Source: Sanguinoderma infundibulare (Eukaryota > Basidiomycota > Agaricomycetes > Polyporales > Polyporaceae). Taken from it: 64,000 bases of DNA. Shown here piece by piece: positions 34,051 to 44,621 of this stretch (positions are counted from its first letter, which is position 1; each line of letters starts with the position of its first letter). The position numbers were made by a program, and so were the translations under genes. The stretch spans positions 3,162,001 to 3,226,000 of the forward strand of contig JAVLRN010000002.1 in the NCBI GenBank assembly GCA_032821775.1, read 5' to 3'. The notes below the pieces were generated by a model. The model was not told the DNA's origin. It saw only the letters and a program-made list of their open reading frames with translations, and did not search any database.

Positions 34051-35627
34051 TTCCAATAAGTTATGGCTACGAAATGGAAAGCATCAAGCGTACCGCTGGT
34101 CATTCTCTTTAGCTCCAGACAAGGAACATCTGGCAGCAGCGAACGTTGCTTTTCCCCAGCGGTAGGAAGAATGCCGGAAGAGGGAAGTTCTGGGAAAGTT
34201 GTTTCCGAGGCGACCCGGCTTTAGGGGCACCCTGAGGCGATCCGGCATCTGTTGGTCGACGCCTGCGATGTATACAAAACGTGAATCGTTCGAGGAGCAC
34301 CTCGCGGGCACAGAGAGACCCGTCTGCTGGTGTGCTGTGAAAGTACTGTAAGGTACGAGGTTGTCATGACGCTGACGGGCGCAAGTTTGCCGAGAGCGGC
34401 CTCGTGCCGGCTGGCCGGTCGGACATCGGCGGTGGCCCGGCACTCTCCGGTACAATGCTCGGCATCTTCGTCAAATCTTCGTCACCTTCTCGAATCCCAA
34501 CCTACCTCCGCAAGCAACTCCCGGAACAAGCTCGCTGAGCTGGCGTCGACGTGCAGGTGATGTGTTGGCCGCATTTTCACCGCCCATTGTCATCTCACAC
34601 TGTTTGCAGATGTAAGGACGAAATGCCAGTGTGTAAATTGGAAGCTCAACGAGTCGGGTTCCTTCAGAAGGTCCCAGGGCTCTTCGGCATTCGTGCCGGC
34701 ACGGATGAAGAGGACCCGTTCTATCGCTAGGAGCTCGCCGACCCACCTCGAGGTGAGTCTTCCGCCTACCGGCCACTGCGATACAGAGCTATGACTCATG
34801 CTTCGTTGACAGGGGAAGAAGAGGTACAAGACCCAGGAGACGTAGGCGGGGCCATCATCTAGGGGCCCACGTTCATCAGCAATGAGCATGGCGTTCATCG
34901 CGTATGCCCTCTGTACTTGACGTCGCGCGGAATGCAGCCACACCATTGGACAGTTATTCCCAACTACGCACACGCTGAACTGGTCCTTGGCCTCAACGGT
35001 CCTTTTTCTAAGGTGGATACATGTACATCCGGGCGTCGCAGCTCGCCGATCTCCGGGCCCCAAGTGGATAGATCGCTGAACATGTGCAGACAGATGTGCG
35101 ATCTGGAATTCGGCGCACTCTTCAGCGCGATTGTGGCTCCAAAGCCGTCTCCACGGCCGGATCCGTTCATCTAGCTCTCTGGGGCACCTCCATCGGTATT
35201 GGTGGCTGATACGCAGCAAACCCATATCCATTTGTTGACTAGCTCAGTCATATGGGGATATTGATAGTGAGTTGTTTTACCCTTCCTTTCCTTTCATGTC
35301 GAGTCTCATACATGTCGCGCTCGATTTGGGCCCTCAAATCGGCACCGCTGAACCTTCTTGTTCAATTAGCTTCAAGGGAGCGAGAACTTCGGGCTTCGTG
35401 CAGGTCATTGGGGTTCCTACTCTGCATGCGCTCAATGTCAAATGACCGGAAGTCTTGCCGTATGTGTGCTTTCCTCGGAGAGCTCGACGGCGATCAGTCT
35501 ATCTGAACCGCAGAGGAAGGCACGGTGTGTATATTTAAGGGCACTTGTAGAAAACGATGTTCGTCGGCCTACTCCCCAGTGCTTCCTCCACCTCGGAACA
35601 GCCGCCTCCAATTCTGAAAATTCCACC
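34051..35627. other. Gene-free stretch upstream of MFS-C
   Basis: Mostly the upstream block of duplication copy 1. No intact gene; the right end is the MFS-C promoter. The block may derive from a decayed gene, since islands of it are conserved in copy 2, but no protein could be recognised. Confidence 0.5.
35530..35538 (+). promoter_or_regulatory. TATA box of MFS-C
   Basis: TATATTTAA about 90-98 nt upstream of ATG 35628, followed at once by GGGCACTT, which also follows the TATA box of MFS-D. Confidence 0.6.
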
Positions 35628-37922
35628 ATGACCGACAAGGGCACCCAGCACGGAACGGACATAGTCGACGAGAAGGGACAGGTTGAGTTCGTCGATGTGT
35701 TGGCTGACGACACAGGCGGACGTTCCCCCTTCTTGGCTTCCAGGGAGGAAGAGAAACAGTTGGTCCGCAAGCTCGATCGTCGTATCATGCCGATGCTTTG
35801 CATCGTGTATCTTTTCGCTGGTGAGTGCGCTCGCACGCTGCGGCGCCAATACATATACGTTGAACGTTCATGCTCTCGGCCTTCTTAGCTCTCGATAGGA
35901 CGAACTTGGGAAACGCGAGATTGCAAGGGCTTCCGCAGGATATCCTGCACGGCGACCCCACTGGGGTCCTCTTCGACTGGATCACTTCAGCGTTCTACTT
36001 CTCCTTCGTACGTGCTGCCTTTCAGCCACTTCGCTCTGCTCCCGGACGTAATGTTGCGTACAGGTCGTCTGCCAGATGCCCTCTATGGTCTTGTTAAAAT
36101 TGTACTCCGCTCGCATCTGCATTTCATGGTTGGTCATCGGCTGGGGCCTATCTGCTACGCTCATGGTGCGTCGTCTGCGGATAGGTGCGCTGTAAGTTTC
36201 CTACGCTGATTTGGCGATACTTAGGCAACCGCGTTCAACTTTCCCGGAATCTTGGTCGCCCGCCTCGCTTTAGGCGTGTTCGAAGCAGGCTTCAGCCCGG
36301 GATTCCCACTGTACCTGTGTGAGTACCATGGCGAGCGTCTTGCCCCGAGTGCCGCTTCAGCTCGGAGTACTATATCCCTCCTTATTGACATCCGTCATTC
36401 AGCGCTGTTCTACACCCGGAACGAATTGGGCGTCCGCTCGGCGACCTGGTATTCCTTCTCCACGGTCGCCGGTGCGTTTGGCGGACTCATCGCGTTCGGG
36501 ATCCAGCACATTCGTGGTCCACTCGCGAACTGGCGGGTGCTGTTCCTCATCGAGGGTGTTCCCTCTGTATTCCTCGGAATGCTTTCGTTCTTCGTCTTTC
36601 CTGACAGGCCAGAGGAGACTTCGATGCTGACCGAGCGCGAGCGCGAAATCGCAGTCGAGCGAGCTAACAGAGGCGGAAAGGCGGACGCTCGAAGGGCGCT
36701 TCAGCGGGGTATGTTTCTCTATTTTGGACTGCGTTCTTCCCGCTGACTTCCTTCCTGGACCGTGCGCGCAGAGCATATACCGATTGCGCTCCACGACTGG
36801 AAGGTGCGATCGGGTTTTTCGATAGCGTCCGGCCATTCCCATTCGCTGATCACCCTGTCCTACCGCATGTTCAGTTGTACGCCGCCGGGATGATGTTCTT
36901 TGCAGGCAACTGTGCCATGGCTGGAATCCAGGGGTTCTTGCCGACCATCATCGCAAGCTTTGGTTTCAGTAAGCAAAGATCCTCGCCAAGGCTGTCCTTC
37001 GTCGAACGGTCGCTCATACACACGTGCCTGGGGTATTGCAGCCGACGCTGCTGCGCAGATCTTGACCGTCCCGCCATACGCGGTCACCGCCCTGATCCTC
37101 TGCTCGACGATGTATCTCTCAGATCGACTGCAGCGTCGCGGAGTGTTCCTTGCTTGCGCCAGCACGTTGGCGGGGATCGGATACATGTGAGTGACTTTGA
37201 CTTCTCGCCTCCTAGAAGCTGGCGCAAGCAGACTGACCATGTTTCTTAACCTTAAACTCTGATACCGTGCAACGCCAGTGTACTCGTCGCGTTTCCATCG
37301 AACATCCGCGTCCGGTACTTCGCCACGTTCTGCACCACCGCCGGGACGTACACGGGCAACTGTCTGATTCAGACCTGGTGTGCGTGGCAACTCCCTCGCG
37401 CACTCTGTATCTCGGTTGACATAACAGGGATCTTGCTTGCAGTCTCTCACAATCTCGGCTCAGAGACGAAGAGGGCCATCGGCATACCGCTGTACATGAC
37501 CATCGGCCACTGCGGGACCATCCTGGGCTCGCACCTGTTCCCGAAGACGGACGCGCCTCACTATGCGTGAGTTGTTGCTGTCTCTCGTCGTGCCCGCGAA
37601 GCTGAGCGACGTGCAGGAAAGGCTTCGCCATCACTTGTGGCTTGTTGTTTATTTCTGTCCTACTCTCTAGCTTCCTTACCGTAAGTCAAACCCCGCGCGT
37701 ACTTGCTCGCAAATGGTGACCTCATAATCGTATGTTGCAGATATACTACACTGTCGAGAACAAACGTCGAGACGAGACATACGGAAAACCGGATCCTAGA
37801 GCGCCAGTGGATGTTTCGGGACTGGCAGACGAGGTGCGCATCGACGTTGTTTCTCTTCGAGTGCTTGCTGATGCGCTCTGTTCTTCCTTTGATAGGCACC
37901 GAACTTCCGCTATACACCTTGA
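35628..37922 (+). CDS. MFS transporter C, allantoate/nicotinate permease-type (ACS family), 497 aa
   Basis: Plasma-membrane symporter of the Dal5/Tna1-type branch. Motifs: KLDRRIMPMLCIVYLF, LDRTNLGNARLQGLPQD, FDWITSAFYFSF, FEAGFSPGFPLYLS, LFYTRNELGVRS, VFPDRPEETSMLTERE, GIQGFLPTIIASFGF, QILTVPPYAV, SHNLGSETKRA, YTVENKRRDETYGKP and terminal APNFRYTP. Thirteen exons: 35628-35820, 35889-36007, 36064-36165, 36225-36318, 36403-36708, 36772-36803, 36875-36968, 37042-37186, 37279-37379, 37443-37566, 37617-37680, 37741-37833, 37896-37922. They sum to 1494 nt, and every exon equals its MFS-D counterpart in length. Intact. Substrate unknown; candidates from the family are organic anions such as allantoate, nicotinate, small peptides or tartrate. 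Confidence 0.92.
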
Positions 37923-38460
37923 TCGTCGCCGGCAGGAAAGGGCGTGCGATCTCGGTCATATTGAGGCAGGCACCCCGGCAAACAGAAGTCTGAGCATGAC
38001 CGGCGAATAGGTTACATATTCATCACCCTCTCGTACAACTCGCGCGAGTACGGAATGTTGAGAATGTGTAGCAAAGCGGTAGAGTGCGGACAACGAAACT
38101 CGAAGCCGTAGTGAGAGAACGCACGAACAGAGACACGTCATCTTATGGTAAGACTGACGAATGAATCAGTGCAAACGAAGAGCGTATGGGCGATACAATA
38201 AACAGAAGCGAACGTGAAGCGAAATTTATCGTAAGGTTGTTGTCATTGAGAGCCGAGAACTCCGAGCCCCTTCCACCCCGCGGTTGTATGATAGAGGGAG
38301 TGGTAGTAAGTGCAACGCTCGGGGATGTCGAGCAGCGTGTGCAGCGGGCCAGGCTCGGAGGGGTGTGGGAAAGTAAAAAGCGTGATCGCGAATAATGGTA
38401 CCCAGGAACGAGTGGCGATTGCAAGTGAGAGAGTGGTTATACCCGAAATGAATCCGAGGT

Positions 38461-38510
38461 GGAGCAGCTAATCGGGGTGATCGGGGGCCTCGGCGAGACA
38501 GGTGGTGATC
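38461..38510 (-). repeat. Relic of TF4 coding sequence
   Basis: About 48 nt matching 44215-44262 (inside the TF4 gene) at roughly 85 percent, including AGCTAAT, GGGTGATCGGGG and GAGACAGGT in the same order. It sits right behind the 3' flank of MFS-C, as TF4 itself sits behind MFS-D, so it marks where the ancestral duplication extended into a TF4 copy that was later deleted. Confidence 0.65.
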
Positions 38511-39924
38511 TATCTTTTGGTCGACACTTATATAACCAAGTAGGTCATTGAAGATCCTGCCTCATGGGCACAGAGGGAGGTTTTTAGCTGGCGGTATGTT
38601 GCGAAAGTGAGTGGGTTGCCAGTGATGGTATGCTGGGACAGCGCAAGTTGCCAGGAGCGGCCTCGTTCCGGCGATCACCGAAGCGCCTGGACCGCGATGA
38701 CGCTCGGACGTCTAGTCTCTGCTGGTCTCTACCATATCCTCAACCAGCCGACCTCCTTCAGAGGCAGCATCTCGCCGTTGAAGTGGGGTGGAGGAAGCTC
38801 TCAAGGTGACGCCGACGTGCCAGTGAATGTTACCCTCCTTCTCAGCTGGTAGATCCGTTTGCTAATTGTCATCTCATTCTGCTGCAGAGGCACAATTGGC
38901 CTGAAGCTCAACGTTGGACGAGATCGAGCTCATCCAACCGCCGTTGCTCCAGGAATCCTCAGAGCACTCCGGCACTATGCCAGCGTGGGTGACGAGGACG
39001 CCTCTGTTTTCTCGCCAGAAGTTCGCCCACCCACCTCCTGTGAGTTTCCTCCTACCGACGTCCATTGGGACGATATTTATGACGATATAGCTCGTGCTTC
39101 GCTTTCAGAAAAAGAAGAGGTACAATCTTGGAAGACTCCGAGTCATTTTCGATATTACGAAGACTAGCTGGCGGCGCGTTCCTCGTTCCGCGGAGCCACG
39201 CTCGCCGACGTCATAGCATGCTCAGCTGGTCAGCATCGCAATGCCGGCCGCCGTCTGCGCCGTCTGTACCTGACGTGGAATGGAATGCACCCACTCCATT
39301 GGACAGTGGTATCCAATTATGCACACACCGAACGGGTTCTTGACCTCGAGGGTCCCTTTTCGAAGCCGCTTCCATGTGCCTTTCGATGTCACAGCTCGTC
39401 CACCTTGCCGCCCCAAGTCGACGGATCGCTGAAAATGCGTAGACGGTAGGATGATGGTACGTAATCGGGAATCTGGTCTACTTCTCGAGGCTCGATGGTT
39501 CCTCCATTGCGAAGTTCAGAAGCCATAGCGGCAGCCGAACCCATTCAACTAGCTATGTGACGCAGCTCTGCCGGCATTGTTGGATAGTACGCCGCAATGC
39601 CATTTCCATTTCTTGACCAGCATCGCGCTTGCCCGGTCATCTGCGGATATATATAGTGAGTCCTTGTTCCCTGCTTTTCCTTTCGTGTCGAGTCTCATAC
39701 ACGTCCTGTTCGATGTTGGCCCTAAAATCGGCACCGTTGAACCTTCTTCTTCGATTGGCTTCAATGGACGCGGATTTCGTGCATCGTGCAGGTAAGTGGG
39801 GTCCCCACGTTGCATGCACTCAATATCAAATCACCAGATGTCTTACCTCCAAACTCGCCTTCGCAGGTTTGGTGCCTTCGGCGAGGCCGGCAGCCATCAG
39901 CGTAAGGGGCGAATATGCGGTATG

Positions 39925-39936
39925 TATATATTATAA
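39925..39936 (+). promoter_or_regulatory. TATA box of MFS-D
   Basis: TATATATTATAA about 92-103 nt upstream of ATG 40028, followed by GGGCACTT as in MFS-C. Confidence 0.62.
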
Positions 39937-40027
39937 GGGCACTTCACAGGGGACGGCATTCGTCGACCCATTCCCTTCTGCTTTCTCCGCCTCTGAACAG
40001 TTCCCTCTGATTTCTAACACCTTCATC

Positions 40028-42350
40028 ATGACTGACAGGGAGACTCGGCACGGAGCCGACAAATTCGACGATAAGGGGCAGATCACGGTCCTTGATGTGG
40101 TGGCCAACGACACAACTGCGCGTTTTCCCTCCTTGGCTTCGAAAGAGGAAGAGAAACAGTTGGTCCGCAAACTCGACCGACGTATCATACCCATGCTTTG
40201 CGTCGTATATCTTTTCTCTGGTGAGTGCGAACGGGCACGCCATGATGCCCATGGGTATATATACATCTAACGCTCACGCTATCCGACTGCTTAGCTCTCG
40301 ATAGGACGAACTTGGCAAACGCAAGATTGCAAGGGCTTCCGCAGGATATCTTGCACGGCGACCCCACTGGGGTCCTCTTCGACTGGATCACTTCAGCGTT
40401 CTACTTCCCCTTTGTGCGTACTGCCCTTCTGCCACTTTGTTCTCCCCCTTGAAGTGACATTGCGCCCAGATCATCTGTCAGATGCCCTGTATGGTGATGT
40501 TAAAGTTGTACTCCCCTCGCATCTTGATATCTTGGTTGGTCATCGGCTGGGGCCTATCTGCTACGCTCATGGTGCGTCATCTCTGCGGAAAGGTGCCTTG
40601 TAAGTTTCCTAGGCTGATTCGGCGGTGCACAGGCTACTGCGTTCGGCTTCCCGGGGATCTTGGTTGCCCGCCTCTCGTTGGGCATGTTCGAAGCGGGTTT
40701 CAGCCCGGGATTCCCACTGTACCTGTGTGAGTACTATGGTTTTTAGCACGAGTACCTTCTCAGGTCTAGGAGCATTTCCCTGATTATTTACATCCGTCCG
40801 TTCAGCCCTTTTCTATACCCGGGAAGAAATGGGCGTTCGCATGACCACCTGGATGTCCTTCTCCGCGGTCGCCGGTGCGTTTGGCGGACTCATCGCATTC
40901 GGGATCCAGCACATGCATGGACCGCTTGCGACCTGGCGGGTGCTGCTGCTAATCGAGGGGATTCCCTCTGTGTTCCTTGGGTTGCTCTCTTTCCTCGTCT
41001 TTCCGGACAGGCCAGAGGAGACGTCCATATTGACGGAGCGGGAGCGCGAAATCGCGATCGAGCGAGCGAACAGAGGCGGGAAGGCGGACGCTCGGAGAGT
41101 GCTTCAACGGGGTATGTTTCTGCATGTTGGGCATTGATCTTTGACACTTCCGCTGACTTTCTTCCCGCACTCGGCGCGCAGAGCACATACCGATTGCGTT
41201 CCGAGACTGGAAGGTACGATCACGTTTCCCTGGAGGGTCCGGCCATTCCATTTTCGCTTATCACACTGTACCGTCGTATGTTCAGCTGTACGCCGCCGGA
41301 ATAATGTACTTCGGAGGAGACTGCGCTGTGGGTGGAATTCAGGGGTTTTTGCCGACCATCATCGCAAGCTTCGGTTTCAGTAAGCAGAAAGCTTCTCTCA
41401 ACCGTCCTTCGTCTGATGATCCCTCACGCGCACGTGTCTGGGCCACTGCAGCGAACTCTGCCGCGCAGATCCTGACCGTCCCGCCGTATGCGGTGGCCGC
41501 CGTGATCACCTGCACGACGATGTACTTCTCGGATCGGCTACAGCGTCGTGGCGTTTTTCTTATGGGCGCGTACACCCTGGCGGGGATCGGGTACATGTGC
41601 GTCAACTTTGATTTCTCACTTCCTTGTAGTGGTGCAAACAGACTAACGATACATCCCTGCGCCCCGCGCACACATTCGGCTGCCTTGGCCGTTCGATACC
41701 AGCCTGCTCGTCGCGTTTCCATTGAACATCCGTGTCCGGTACTTCGCCACGTTCTGCACCGCCGCGGGGACGTACACGGGCAACTGTCTTATCCTGACCT
41801 GGTGTGCGTGGCAACTCCCTCGCGCGCTCTGTATCTCGGCTGACATGACAGGGATCTTGCTTGCAGTCTCTCACAACCTCGGCTCGGAGACGAAGAGGAC
41901 TATCGGCATACCGCTGTACATGACCATCGGCCACTGCGGGACCATCCTGGGCTCGCACCTGTTCCCGAAGACGGATGCGCCGCACTACGTGTAAGTTGCT
42001 ACTGCCTCCCGGAGCAGCCAAGAAGCGCTAGCTGAGAGAATTGCAGGAAAGGCTTCGCCGTCACTTGTGGCTTGCTGTTTCTTTCCGCCGTGCTCGCGGG
42101 CATCCTCACTGTAAGTCGGGTCGCGTTTATCCTTTTGCTTAACCAACTGTGGCCTCACAATCCATTGCAGATATACTATACTGTCGAGAACAAACGTCGA
42201 GACGAAAGATATGGGAAACCGGATCCCGCGGCTTCCGTAGATGTTTCGAAGCTTGCCGACGAGGTGCAGATCGAGGCTGCTGCTCTTCGAGTGTTCGCTG
42301 ATGCGCTGTCATTGCTTTGGTAGGCACCGAACTTCCGTTACACGCCTTGA
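40028..42350 (+). CDS. MFS transporter D, allantoate/nicotinate permease-type (ACS family), 497 aa
   Basis: Tandem duplicate of MFS-C. Motifs: LDRTNLANARLQGLPQD, FDWITSAFYFPF, LFYTREEMGVRM, VFPDRPEETSILTERE, GGIQGFLPTIIASFGF, QILTVPPYAVA, SHNLGSETKRT, YTVENKRRDERYGKP, end APNFRYTP. Exons: 40028-40220, 40295-40413, 40470-40571, 40633-40726, 40806-41111, 41182-41213, 41286-41379, 41452-41596, 41703-41803, 41867-41990, 42047-42110, 42171-42263, 42324-42350; total 1494 nt, each exon the same length as in MFS-C. No frame break. The paralogues differ mainly in membrane helices and loops, so substrate range may have diverged (inference). Confidence 0.92.
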
Positions 42351-43599
42351 TCATCCCCGGCACTGGAATGGCGTGCCATCTCAATCATGGTGAGGCAGGC
42401 ACCTAACCGGTGAATAGATTACAAGCCCATCACCCTATCGTACAACTCGCGCGACCAAATGCACACGAGCACAGGACATCGAGAACAGGCATCAGAGCGG
42501 TGGAGAGCAGATAACGAAACTGGGGGACGTGGTGAGACAACGCGCGAACAGAAACTCGTCATCCTATCGTACACATCCGTAGACAGAAATGGACCAGCGC
42601 AAAGAGAGAGCATATGTGAAACACGAGAAACAGCAGCGAAAACGAGGATAGCGAAAGCATAGTACAAGGTCGTCGTAATTGAGAGCCGAGGATGCTCCGG
42701 TCCTTCTGCCGCGCGGTGGCATGGTAGTAAGCGCGCGGGTCGAAAGGCTCGAAGGAACGTGGCAGAGTAAAGAGCGTGATCGCGAACGATGGTGTCGAGG
42801 AAGGAGTGTCGATTGCAAATGAGCGAGTGATTATGAAATGAATGGGAGGTCGCGCACGCATATGCGCGCGAGGGCGGGATTGCCGAAGTAAAGTGAGGTT
42901 TAATCTTTGACGAGTAGAGCGGCGATGAGTCGCGGCTAAAGCGATCAAGTCGTGGTGGAGGCATCCATCTTCGAACGAACGAACGGGGAGTGAGTGGGGA
43001 GTGCGGGAGCCTTACGAAGCGGCGTCCGTTTCAACGGACGAACAGCGCGGACGGCGAACGTGACGCGCGACCTGCGCCCGCGCTACGCGAGCTGCCTCCC
43101 CGTGCACTCCATCTCTGGGCACCTTAGCCTCGCCTGAGGATGTCTTGACATTCTTTTCGATCTTGTCCTGGTCCTTGTCCTGGTCTTGAATCTTGCATCT
43201 TCGAGCTTGATTCTTGAGGTCCAAGAGGAAGGGGTAGAGACGGGAAAGAACGTGAAGACATCCCCAGGCGAGGCTGGGGTGCCCGGAGACGGAGCGTACG
43301 GGGAGGCAGGTCGCGTAGCGCGGGCGCAGGTCGCGCGTCGCGTACGTCGTCGGCGCTGTTCGTCCGTTGGAACGGATGCCGCTCGCGCGGCCACGGAGGA
43401 AGCCGTGGGGGTCTAGCGAAGGGGCGTAGGCTACGGCGGGTCAGACACGCTGAGCCGCCGAGTCGCACGCCTTTCGTGGGCGACTACGGATTCAGGAGGC
43501 AGTGTGTAGGTCGTTCGCTGTGGAGATGCGACATGGAGTTAGACAGTGCGATCGAGCGTAGCAGAAAGAGAAGGAGGGGACGCACGGGGATACAAAAGA
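42351..43599. other. Gene-free stretch with long inverted repeat
   Basis: MFS-D 3' flank (repeated behind MFS-C), then a large inverted repeat at 43018-43383, then the 3' side of TF4. No gene supported. Confidence 0.55.
43018..43383. repeat. Long imperfect inverted repeat, arms about 140 bp
   Basis: Left arm 43018-43156 and right arm 43244-43383 are reverse complements at roughly 80-85 percent. Examples of matching segments: AACGGACGAACAGCGC, CGCGCGACCTGCGCCCGCGC and GATGTCTT, each found reversed in the other arm. The 87-nt loop contains CTTGTCCTGGTC repeats. An RNA read from either strand would fold into a stem of about 140 bp. Could be an inverted duplication, a miniature mobile element or a hairpin small-RNA source; no target-site duplication was established. 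Confidence 0.75.
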
Positions 43600-44621
43600 T
43601 CAGAGATCAGGTGAGGCCGAATGTTTGTTAGCAATATGCTTCTTGAGATCGTGCATGCGTAGGTAGTTGCATTCGCAGTCAGGGAAAGGACAGTGGTGGC
43701 GTGGGCAGTTGGGGTCGTGCACCTCTCTGCGGTGGACTTTCATGTTGCTGTTGCGAGTGAATCCTGGACCACAGGCTCAGTAATTGTGCAACGTCAGAAG
43801 TAAATAAAAAGCATACCTTGACCGCAATCGGGGCAGTAGGCTACATGTGCTGCGGAAGGAGGGTTACTCGCCTGGTGGCCATGATGCGGAAGCTGCAGGG
43901 GAAGTGCGTTGGCTTCGGGCTGGGCATTGGCCGAAACGATAGAAGGAACTGAAGGAGGTGGGCCAGCGGCATTCAGCATGAGGAATCGCGGGTCGCACGT
44001 CGCATAGGCGGAGGGATCGGGAGGTATGGCCGGCGGGGGCAGAGCGAACCCCGGAGAGTGGACATCATGCTCGCGCCCGAAGGAGAAGGGCGCACCGGCT
44101 GGAGACGGGTGATATCTCGCCAGAGAAGGGGAGACGGATGGCGGATTGGGCGGGCTCCAGGTCAGAGAGCGCCGCAAGTAGTACTCTTCCGGAGAGCATG
44201 CACTGGAACAGCTAATGGGGGTGATCGGGGGGCCCGGTGAGACAGGTGATGAACCGGGGCTGGGTAGAGGCCCCGGACTGACAGGTGACATGTAGGACGC
44301 TCCCGTCCAGGAACGCGTCGAGCTCGTCGGGGAGGCTACGGTGGAAAATGATGGGGACGACGCCGCACCAGCGGCATGGGGAGAGGCGAGACCGGGGTCG
44401 AACTCAAACCAGGAGTTCTCGCGGCAGAGCGCGGACCACAGCTCGGCAACCTGCTCGAGGCTATCCGTCACTGCTCGAGCTTCCGGCGTGTTGAACGCCT
44501 CAGGCGGAATGTCGAGAGGGTGGGGCAAGAGTCCGGGATCATCTCCAGGATCGAATCCCAGTTCTTGAGGGTCGGCTATAAGGAGGCTTGGACGCATAGG
44601 GGACTGGTTGTTGGTTTGCAT
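43600..44621 (-). CDS. C2H2 zinc-finger transcription factor TF4, 322 aa
   Basis: A Pro/Ser-rich N-terminus of about 245 residues (repeats of SPGPxxSPGSSPVSPGP type), then finger 1 CPDCGQ-GFTRNSNMKVH-x4-H and finger 2 CPFPDCECNYLRMHDLKKH with a final H, and a short end SASPDL. Intron 43764-43816 (53 nt, GTATGC donor, CTGACG branch, CAG acceptor) splits finger 1 in phase 1 after CGQ, as in the other C2H2 genes here. ATG 44621, TGA 43600. A short upstream TATA-like TATTATATA is at 44662-44670. A partial copy of its coding sequence is found at 38461-38510. Confidence 0.83.

Larger units (their letters stand above)
34380..38440 (+). repeat. Transporter tandem duplication, copy 1
   Basis: Matches 38640-42850 in order and orientation: an upstream non-coding block (34910-34990 against 39267-39350; 35250-35440 against 39645-39840), MFS-C against MFS-D, and a 3' flank (38030-38150 against 42420-42560, both with ACCCTNTCGTACAACTCGCG). 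Edges by eye. Confidence 0.85.
37923..40027. other. Gene-free stretch between MFS-C and MFS-D
   Basis: 3' flank of MFS-C, a relic of TF4 coding sequence (38461-38510), then the upstream block of duplication copy 2. No intact gene. Confidence 0.55.
38640..42850 (+). repeat. Transporter tandem duplication, copy 2
   Basis: Second copy, carrying MFS-D; see copy 1 at 34380-38440. Introns and flanks have diverged more than exons. Confidence 0.85.

Noticed and set aside
38859..39167. 102-codon plus frame in the upstream block of the MFS duplication
   Set aside because: The matching block in the other copy (34600-34860) has no equivalent open frame, so coding is not conserved.
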